A stretch of DNA of 25,937 nucleotides from DASRDZ01 sp035652335 (lineage in GTDB: Bacteria > Chloroflexota > Dormibacteria > Aeolococcales > Aeolococcaceae): contig DASRDZ010000008.1 of NCBI GenBank assembly GCA_035652335.1, positions 1 through 25,937 on the forward strand, written 5' to 3'. Shown here piece by piece: positions 7,097 to 12,950 of the stretch. How positions within the stretch are numbered: position 1 is the first letter of the stretch; every line of letters begins with the position of its first letter. Both the position numbers and the translations under genes were made by a program. Under the pieces are notes generated by a model. The model was not told the DNA's origin. It saw only the letters and a program-made list of their open reading frames with translations, and did not search any database.

Positions 7097-7603
7097 TCAG
7101 CGCGCCTGCGAGCGCGTCGCCTGGCGGGAGGCCGCGTCGATGAAGCGCAGGATCAGCAGGTGCTTCTCGGTGTCGCGCTCGGCGAGCTGCACCAGCAGGT
7201 CCCAGAGCGTGGTGTCGCGCACCGGGCGAAGCTCCTTGCGCAGCCTGGCGAGCTGCACCCTGTCGTCCTCCTCGAGGGCGATCAATCGGCCCGTCAGGGG
7301 AGCGATCCTGGCCACGTCGTCGGAGGTCTCCAGCGGCGGGATGTCGTCGGCGCCGGTGGTCAGGTTGGCCTGCGACACCAGCGTGTTGGCGAGCTGGGTG
7401 AACATGCGGTGGTGGCGCTGCTCGTCCTCGAGGAGCAGCGAGGCCAGGTAGCGGATGAACTGGGTGTCGCCGTTCCTGGCCAGGTCCTCGTAGGCGCCGA
7501 GCAGGGTGACCTCCTGCTCGGTGTGGGCGGTGAAGTGGGCGAAGAGCTGCTCCTCCCACTGGCTCATGGGTTGCAGCAGGGCCGCGTCCGGGGTGGCGGT
7601 CAT
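7097..7603 (-). CDS. ferritin-like four-helix protein
   Basis: A 168-residue, mostly helical protein with carboxylate/histidine patterns of diiron four-helix bundles: Glu29/Glu31 (HTEQEVTLLGAYEDL), an ExxH at Glu61-His64 (LEDEQRHH), Glu111/Glu112, and Glu142 with His148 (AERDTEKH). It is shorter and looser than true ferritin or bacterioferritin and resembles the broad ferritin-like superfamily, so iron storage, peroxide consumption or another diiron role are all open. ATG 7603 is preferred over the longer reading to 7690, with GAGG about ten bases upstream. It is the first gene of a compact operon (cytochrome b, companion, USP), suggesting a joint redox and iron stress role. Confidence 0.8.
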   Translation of the reverse strand: MTATPDAALLQPMSQWEEQLFAHFTAHTEQEVTLLGAYEDLARNGDTQFIRYLASLLLEDEQRHHRMFTQLANTLVSQANLTTGADDIPPLETSDDVARIAPLTGRLIALEEDDRVQLARLRKELRPVRDTTLWDLLVQLAERDTEKHLLILRFIDAASRQATRSQAR

Positions 7604-7686
7604 GTCGGTGGGTCCTCGTTTCGCGTGCGGGCTCGCTGCCTGGGATGCTGGCTCGGCCCGGGCGCATCGCGACAGAGGCGAAAGGC

Positions 7687-7700
7687 GCACCCGGTGGTGC
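7687..7700 (-). terminator. short hairpin after the GH3 gene
   Basis: GCACC (7687-7691) and GGTGC (7696-7700) pair across the loop CGGT, starting about ten bases after the GH3 stop. On the minus strand it is followed by GCCTTT. With a 5-bp stem it is a weak terminator at best, and it overlaps a motif that could be an operator for the next operon. Confidence 0.3.
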
Positions 7701-7710
7701 CGGAAGTCCT
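7696..7710 (-). promoter_or_regulatory. candidate operator-like motif upstream of the ferritin/cytochrome b operon
   Basis: The minus strand reads AGGACTTCCGGCACC, 93-107 bases before the ferritin-like ATG. It shares GACYTCCGGC with the site before the BON/DUF2267 gene and has a left half resembling GGGACTT of mycobacterial DosR boxes. It overlaps the last base of the GH3 stop codon. Weak evidence. Confidence 0.2.
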
Positions 7711-8946
7711 CAGCCGCACAGGCCGAGATGCTTGGCCGCGAGCACGTGGCGGACGGCCTCCTCCAGGCGGCTCCTGGGCAGCGATCCCGACTGCACGGCC
7801 GAGGTGATCGCCTGCACGGTCTGAGCGGTGAGCCCCGGCACCGCGGAGGGGTCGCCGTCGAACAGAACCATGTCGGCGCCCGCGGCCAGCGCGGCAGCGG
7901 CAGCCTGCGGGACGGTGTAGCCCGCGGCGGTGACGGAGACGGCGGAGAGCGAGTCGGTGAGCACCAGGCCGCCGAAGCCGAGCCGGGTGCGCAGCACGCC
8001 CATCACCGCGGGCGAGAGGGCTGGCGGGGAGCGTGGTCAGCCCGGGCACGGCGGCGTCCATCACCATGATCGCGGGGATGCCGGCCTGCACCGCGGCGCT
8101 GAAGGGCAGCAGCCCCGCGGCCTGCAGCGTGCTCCAGGGCAGCGTCGACGCAGGGGCGACGTCAGGGTTGGCGCCGGCCCCGCCCAGCCCAGGGAAGTGC
8201 TTGGCCACGGGGACGACCCCGGCGCTCTCCAGCCCCGCGGCGAAGGCCAGCCCGTCGGCGGCGGCGACGCTTGCGCTGAGGCTGAAGGAGCGCGTGCCGT
8301 CGGCGTCCGCGTCATTGGGGCCGGCGCCGCCGTCGAGGTCGAGGACGGGAGCGAGGTCCATGGTGACCCCCGCCGCCCGCAGGCGCCGGCCGGTTTCTGC
8401 CGTGAGCGTCTGGATCTGCGCGGGCGTCATGGTGGCGCCCATCTGGCGCGCCGAGGGCAGCGACCCGACCAGGTTGGCCATGCGCTGCACGTCGCCGCCC
8501 TCCTCGTCGGTCATCACCAGCGGCGCGACGCCACCGGGGGCATGTGACGAGAGCGCCGCCAGCGCCGGCCCCAGGTCGGCGGGTGCCGTGCTGCCGAAGA
8601 GGAGCACGCCGCCCGCGCCCGCGGCCACCTCGGAGGTCACCGCGGCGACGTCCGCCTCCTGCACGGGCACCACGACGGTCTGCTCGGCGAGGCGCTGCAC
8701 CGTCCACGCGGCCAGGACCGCGGCGGTGCTGCAGGTGGCCGTCGGGGTGGGAGTCACCGGTGGCGGCGCGGGCGTGGGGGTTGCGGTCGGGGGGACCGGA
8801 GTGGCCGCCACCGGCGCCGAGGGCGATGCGGGGAGGGGTGAGGGCGGCGGCGCGGTTGCCGAATGCGCGCCGCCGCCGCCGCAGGCCGCTCCACTCAGCG
8901 CCGCCAGCCAGGCGACGGCGGTGACGCACCGGTGCATGGCCGTCAC
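7710..8946 (-). pseudogene. GH3 (NagZ-like beta-N-acetylhexosaminidase family) lipoprotein, frameshifted
   Basis: Two reading frames together encode one GH3 protein of about 411 residues. The first (from 8946) has a lipoprotein-like signal (AALSGAAC), a Pro/Thr/Ala-rich linker to about residue 70, then VMTDEEGGDVQR (145-155) and KHFPGLGG (249-256). The second frame carries GFGGLVLTDSLS with the predicted nucleophile Asp331, and runs to the stop at 7710. The break is at GGG 8018-8020 (CCC on the coding strand): removing one base gives a continuous PASLSPAVMGVLR typical of the family. This may be a sequencing error or a real inactivation. The GTG at 8946 overlaps the stop of the upstream kinase (GTGA); ATG 8937 is the alternative. 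The family trims N-acetylglucosamine-containing glycans such as peptidoglycan. Confidence 0.82.
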
Positions 8947-10406
8947 GCGCCGGCGCGCGCCATCGCGCGCAGGGCGCGGGAGAGGGTCAGCGGAACGTCG
9001 CGGGTGGTGTCGATGGGCGCCGCCGACGGCCAGGGGTCGAAGTCCGCGGCCATGCGCTCGGCGACCTGCGGTGTGGCGCTGGACACGTCCTCGCCGCGGT
9101 CGAGCCGCGCCTCGATGCGCGCTCGCGCAATCGTCGCGGGGGCCTGGCAGCGCAGCTCGCAGACGTCGCTGAGGGTGCGCCGGGCGAGCTGCCGCGCCGC
9201 ACGGCGGCGACGATGGTCGCTCCAGGTGGCGTCGAGCACCACCGACTCGCCGCGCTCCAGGAGCAGGCGGGCGCGATGCAGCATCTCCGCGTAGGTGGCG
9301 TCCGTGGTCGGCGGCGCGAAGATGCCCTGCGCGTAGGCGCCGCGATGCTGTCCACCGCGCGGCGCCCCGCTGACGTCGAGGCGCACCTCGTCGGAGCGGA
9401 GCATCGTCCCGCCCAGCGCGTCGCGCAGGCCCGCCGCCAGTGTCGACTTGCCCGTGCCGGGAAGGCCGCCGACCAGGACCAGCCGGGTGCGGCTTCGCTC
9501 GAGATGGCGGAAGGCCAGCTCCAGGAGGGCGCGGGCCTCGTCCGCCGCCTCCCCGTCGCCCTGCTCGTGGCGCAGGCAGGCCACCTTGCAGCGCACCATG
9601 GCGCGGTAGGCGACGTAGTGGGAGAGCAGCGGCCGGGGCTGCGGTCGCCCGCTGAACTCCTCGTAGCCGTCGACCAGCTGCGCGGCCAGGTCGGGACGGT
9701 GCAGGCGCTCCAGGTCCATGGCCAGGAAGGCCAGGTCGGCGAGCACGTCACCGTGGCGGAAGCGCGGCTCGAACTCCAGGCAGTCGAGGATGCGCGGGCC
9801 GTCGGCGCAGCAGAAGATGTCGGCGGCGAGCAGGTCGCCGTGCCCGTCGCAGACGTCACCGGCGGAGAGCCGCGAGGCGAACAGGGCGCCGCGGCCGCGC
9901 ACCCAGCGCCGCGCCATGGCGGCGACGTGCTCGAAGATGCCGGCGTCGAGCAGGCGGCCGGCGAAGCGGCGCGTCTGCTCCAGCGTCTCCTCCCAGAGCG
10001 CCAGCACCGCGGCCTGGGTGCCCGCGGCGTCGATCTCCGGCGATCGCGCGGCGCGCTCGTGGAAGACGGCGACGGTGCGGGCGACGGCGCGGATGTCGTC
10101 GCGCATGTCGCGCGGCGTGGCCAGCAGCGTCTCCAGGCACAGCTCGTCGGGCAGGCGGCGCATCACCACCAGGTGGTCGCACGGCGTGCCCGACTCGTCG
10201 ACGACGTCGGCGACGCCGAGGTAGACGTCGGGCGCGAGCCGGCGGTTCAGCTCCACCTCGTGGTGGCACGCCGCCTCGCGCGCGCTGCGCTGCGTGAAGT
10301 CGAGGAAGCCCAGGGCCACCGGCTTCTTCAGCTTGTAGACGCGGTCGCCGGCGAACACGACGACCGCGGTGTGCGTCTCGACCAGGCGCGCACGCGTGCC
10401 GTCCAT
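8943..10406 (-). CDS. fusion kinase: APH-like phosphotransferase plus P-loop kinase
   Basis: A 487-residue cytosolic two-domain protein. The N-terminal 300 residues are aminoglycoside-phosphotransferase-like: YKLKKPV (24-30) supplies a Lys, CDGHGDLLAADIF (186-198) holds the catalytic HGD loop with Asp191, and RILDCLEFEPRF provides the metal-binding Asp208. The C-terminal domain is a P-loop NTPase with GGLPGTGKST (313-322) and later VVLDATWSDHRRR, like small kinases of the gluconate/polynucleotide/zeta-toxin type (COG2187-COG0645 fusion). The M. tuberculosis DosR-regulated Rv2004c has, as I recall, this architecture. Substrate unknown. The ATG at 10406 has no strong ribosome site and is preceded by a structured leader. 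The GH3 gene follows with a GTGA overlap. Confidence 0.85.
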   Translation of the reverse strand: MDGTRARLVETHTAVVVFAGDRVYKLKKPVALGFLDFTQRSAREAACHHEVELNRRLAPDVYLGVADVVDESGTPCDHLVVMRRLPDELCLETLLATPRDMRDDIRAVARTVAVFHERAARSPEIDAAGTQAAVLALWEETLEQTRRFAGRLLDAGIFEHVAAMARRWVRGRGALFASRLSAGDVCDGHGDLLAADIFCCADGPRILDCLEFEPRFRHGDVLADLAFLAMDLERLHRPDLAAQLVDGYEEFSGRPQPRPLLSHYVAYRAMVRCKVACLRHEQGDGEAADEARALLELAFRHLERSRTRLVLVGGLPGTGKSTLAAGLRDALGGTMLRSDEVRLDVSGAPRGGQHRGAYAQGIFAPPTTDATYAEMLHRARLLLERGESVVLDATWSDHRRRRAARQLARRTLSDVCELRCQAPATIARARIEARLDRGEDVSSATPQVAERMAADFDPWPSAAPIDTTRDVPLTLSRALRAMARAGA

Positions 10407-10441
10407 GGCCCGATCGTGGGCCGAGCCGCCCGCCGCCGCCA

Positions 10442-10481
10442 GAGGCGCATGCCCCTGCGCCTCGGGACCTAAGGCAGGGGC
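10442..10481 (-). promoter_or_regulatory. two mutually exclusive hairpins in the leader of the fusion kinase
   Basis: Two perfect 8-bp stems share bases: GCCCCTGC (10451-10458) with GCAGGGGC (10474-10481), and GAGGCGCA (10442-10449) with TGCGCCTC (10456-10463). They cannot both form. The element fills the 87-base gap between the OsmC gene and the kinase ATG. It could be a terminator for OsmC, an attenuator, or a translation switch. No T-run follows. A DosR-like half site (AGGTCCCGAG on the minus strand) lies inside it. Confidence 0.45.
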
Positions 10482-10493
10482 GCCGCCGATGGC

Positions 10494-10913
10494 TCAGGCG
10501 ACAGCCGGCCGGGTGACCTGGTGAGCAGGCGGCACGTCGATGTGCACGCGCGGCGGATCGACCAGCGAGTTGTGCACGGTGCAGTGGCTCACGGCGCGAA
10601 GCACCGCCGCGTGTCGCGCCTGCGACGTCCCCTCGGGAAGCTCGACCTCGATGCTCACGCCGGTCACGCGCCACGGCGGCGCGCTCGCCATCTGCCACCG
10701 GCAGTGGACCGTGGCACCGGGCGACGCGCTGCCCAGAGCGCGCCGCGCATAGTGGCCGACGCACGCGGCGAGCGATGCGACGAAGAGCTCGACCGGCGTC
10801 GGGCCGGCGTCCTCGCCCCCGTCGGGCACCGGCTGGTCCACGACCAGCCGGTGCCCCCGCACCTCGACGCGGTGACGGTCACCGCCCAGGCTGCGAACCG
10901 TCAGCTCTCCCAT
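10494..10913 (-). CDS. OsmC/Ohr family protein
   Basis: A 139-residue OsmC-fold protein. The two redox cysteines of the family are present: Cys51 in ELFVASLAACVGHYA and Cys111 in RAVSHCTVHNSL, with Glu42 before the first. OsmC/Ohr proteins reduce organic hydroperoxides with thiol or lipoyl donors in the cytoplasm; a third Cys (71) is not part of the usual pair. ATG 10913 is chosen over an upstream reading to 10985, because that would overlap the previous gene and add a non-OsmC N-terminus; GAGGGATGGTGG lies just upstream. It ends before a structured leader and the fusion kinase, and follows the duplicated membrane protein gene by 13 bases. It could be co-transcribed with both. Confidence 0.88.
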   Translation of the reverse strand: MGELTVRSLGGDRHRVEVRGHRLVVDQPVPDGGEDAGPTPVELFVASLAACVGHYARRALGSASPGATVHCRWQMASAPPWRVTGVSIEVELPEGTSQARHAAVLRAVSHCTVHNSLVDPPRVHIDVPPAHQVTRPAVA

Positions 10914-10926
10914 CGTCCACCATCCC

Positions 10927-11997
10927 TCAGTGGTGCATCGCGGCGCGCATCCGGGACACCGGATGGGCGAGCGCCGGACGGCCACCGAGCAGCACCAGCG
11001 CGCCGGCGCCGATGCCGAGCCCGAGCAGCGCGGGCGCCATCATCATCCAGAACATCGCGACCATCGAGCCGGGCGACCACGGGATCGAGGCGCTCTGGTC
11101 GAAGTTGCCGGCCTGCGTCACGATCAGGTTGGTCGCGCTCTGCATGCGCTGCATGATCTGCGGCAGCAGCGTCGCACCGGCGGCCACGGCGGGGTAGCTG
11201 GCGGCCATGCTCTGGCTCAGCTGCGCAGGAGTCACGTGCAGCGCCTGGGCCAGCCCGGGAACCAGCTTGGTGGAGAACTCGGTCGCCATGGCGCCGGCGG
11301 TGGCGGTGTAGGACTGCGCCTGCTGCACGCTCTGCGCAGCGAAGACCGGCTTGAACGCCGTGGTCATCTGGTCGGCGGCCGAGGCCTTGCCGTACATGGA
11401 CACCGAGAGCAGCCCGACCACCATCACCAGGCTCACCACGGTGGCTCCGGCGAAGACGGCGCGGACGCGTGCCGGACGCGCCAGCCCGAACAGCCCGATG
11501 CCGAGGAGCAGCGCGCCCGGGATGACGAACAGCATGGTCATGCTGGTCGGCGGCAGGAACGAGGTGGGAATCTGGTCCGCCTGCTGGAAGTTGGCCTGCT
11601 GCGCCCACATGGTGGCGTTGATGCCGCCGAAGAACTGCAGCATCGCCGGCAGCTGGGCCACGCCGTTGGCGGTGGCGGGGTAGTTGGCGGCGAGGTACGA
11701 CGACAGCTGCGCCGGCGTCATGTGCAGCTGCGCGGCCAGGTCGGGCAGCATCGACGTGGAGAGCTGGGTGCCCATCGCGGCCATGACCTTCTGGTCGTCA
11801 TTGGCCAGCGCCAGCGCCGTGTCGGTCATCTGGGGGCGGAACGCGGCCATCATCTGCCCCGACGCGTCGGACTTGCCGGGCAGGCTGGTGGCCAGCGGCA
11901 GGACGATCAGGAACAGGCCGATGGCCGCCACGGTTCCGAGCGCCACGCGAGTGAGCAGCCGGCGCCCTGGCGGTGTGGCGGGTGGATACGCGGACAT
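10927..11997 (-). CDS. internally duplicated membrane protein, uncharacterised
   Basis: A 356-residue protein consisting of two copies of one unit (about 18-175 and 180-338, offset near 162 residues). Each copy has a membrane helix, GK-x-AS/SA-x-QM then AF-R/K-P, an extracytoplasmic helical region with LH-M/V-TPAQLS and A-x-YPA, and a second membrane helix. Four membrane helices in total. The loops look like sensor or pore-lining domains, but I do not recognise a named family. The ATG at 11997 has GGAGG eight bases upstream; a GTG at 12006 is the alternative. It is divergent from the MacB-type exporter and lies directly upstream of the OsmC gene. Function unknown. Confidence 0.8.
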   Translation of the reverse strand: MSAYPPATPPGRRLLTRVALGTVAAIGLFLIVLPLATSLPGKSDASGQMMAAFRPQMTDTALALANDDQKVMAAMGTQLSTSMLPDLAAQLHMTPAQLSSYLAANYPATANGVAQLPAMLQFFGGINATMWAQQANFQQADQIPTSFLPPTSMTMLFVIPGALLLGIGLFGLARPARVRAVFAGATVVSLVMVVGLLSVSMYGKASAADQMTTAFKPVFAAQSVQQAQSYTATAGAMATEFSTKLVPGLAQALHVTPAQLSQSMAASYPAVAAGATLLPQIMQRMQSATNLIVTQAGNFDQSASIPWSPGSMVAMFWMMMAPALLGLGIGAGALVLLGGRPALAHPVSRMRAAMHH

Positions 11998-12172
11998 TGC
12001 AGACACCTCCGGAAGAGGCGCACGACGAGCGCTGCCTCGCCCTCACCGTAGGCGCAGATCCCCGCCACCGACAGAGGACAACGTCCGCACCGCGGAGGGA
12101 AGTTCGCCTCTGGGCCGCTGCGGCACGCTCCGCGAAGCTGGGGCAGACAAGTGCGAAGAGGAGACCGTCGCC
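11998..12172. promoter_or_regulatory. divergent intergenic region between duplicated membrane protein and ABC exporter
   Basis: 175 bases separate two divergent starts, so it should hold two promoters. Both genes have Shine-Dalgarno sequences (GGAGG on the minus strand; GAGGAG about ten bases before ATG 12173). GGACAACGTCC near the middle is a short interrupted inverted repeat that could be an operator. I see no convincing -10/-35 boxes. Confidence 0.4.
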
Positions 12173-12946
12173 ATGACAACCACCATCGCGCCGGAGGTGT
12201 TCCTCGGCACCGCCCGCCCGGTTCGGCTCGCCGCGCGCGCCGAGGGGATCACCAAGGAGTACGGCGCGGGCGCGACGCGGGTCGTCGCCCTCGACCACGT
12301 CGACCTCGAGGTGCCGCGAGGCGAGTTCACCGCCATCATGGGCCCGTCGGGCTCGGGCAAATCGACCCTGCTGTACTGCATGGCGGGGCTGGAGCGCGTC
12401 ACCCGCGGGCACGCGTACATCGGCGACGTCGACATCACCGCGCTCGACGACCGCCGCCTCACCCAGCTGCGCCGCGACCACATCGGCTTCGTCTTCCAGG
12501 CGTACAACCTGGTGCCCACACTGACCGCCGCGGAGAACATCACCCTTCCCCTGGCCATCGCCCATCGCCGCCCGGACCAGGTGTGGCTGGACAGCGTCAT
12601 CGACACCGTGGGACTGCGCGATCGCCTCGCCCACCGTCCCGCCGAGCTGAGCGGCGGCCAGCAGCAGCGCGTCGCCGCGGCGCGCGCGCTGATCACCAAG
12701 CCGGACATCGTCTTCGCCGACGAGCCGAGCGGCAACCTCGACTCGCGCTCCGGCGCGCAGCTGCTGGAGTTCATGCGCCAGTCGGTGCGCACCTACGGCC
12801 AGACCATCGTGATGGTGACCCACGACCCGATCATCGCCACCTACGCCGACCGCGTCGTCTTCCTCAAGGACGGAGCGGCCGTCGACGGCATGTCACGGCC
12901 GACGGTGGACGGCGTCCTGCACCGGATGTCGACCCTGGAAGGGTGA
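12173..12946 (+). CDS. ABC transporter ATP-binding protein, MacB/LolD type
   Basis: A 257-residue ATPase with all sites intact: Walker A GPSGSGKST (57-65), Q-loop in GFVFQAYNLVPT, signature LSGGQQQR (159-166), Walker B IVFADEPSGNLD (Asp183, Glu184) and the switch His217 in MVTHD. The sequence around the signature and D-loop (ADEPSGNLDSRSG) is typical of the MacB/LolD/FtsE group that drives FtsX-type permeases as mechanotransmitters. The first 25 residues before the domain are an Ala-rich extension. The permease gene begins four bases after the stop. Together they form an exporter or lipoprotein/peptide-handling complex; the substrate cannot be read from sequence. Confidence 0.93.
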   Translation: MTTTIAPEVFLGTARPVRLAARAEGITKEYGAGATRVVALDHVDLEVPRGEFTAIMGPSGSGKSTLLYCMAGLERVTRGHAYIGDVDITALDDRRLTQLRRDHIGFVFQAYNLVPTLTAAENITLPLAIAHRRPDQVWLDSVIDTVGLRDRLAHRPAELSGGQQQRVAAARALITKPDIVFADEPSGNLDSRSGAQLLEFMRQSVRTYGQTIVMVTHDPIIATYADRVVFLKDGAAVDGMSRPTVDGVLHRMSTLEG

Positions 12947-12950
12947 CCCC

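Noticed and set aside
12060..12090. GGACAACGTCC considered as a DosR box between the divergent genes
   Set aside because: The spacing between half sites is three bases and the flanks do not match the DosR consensus.
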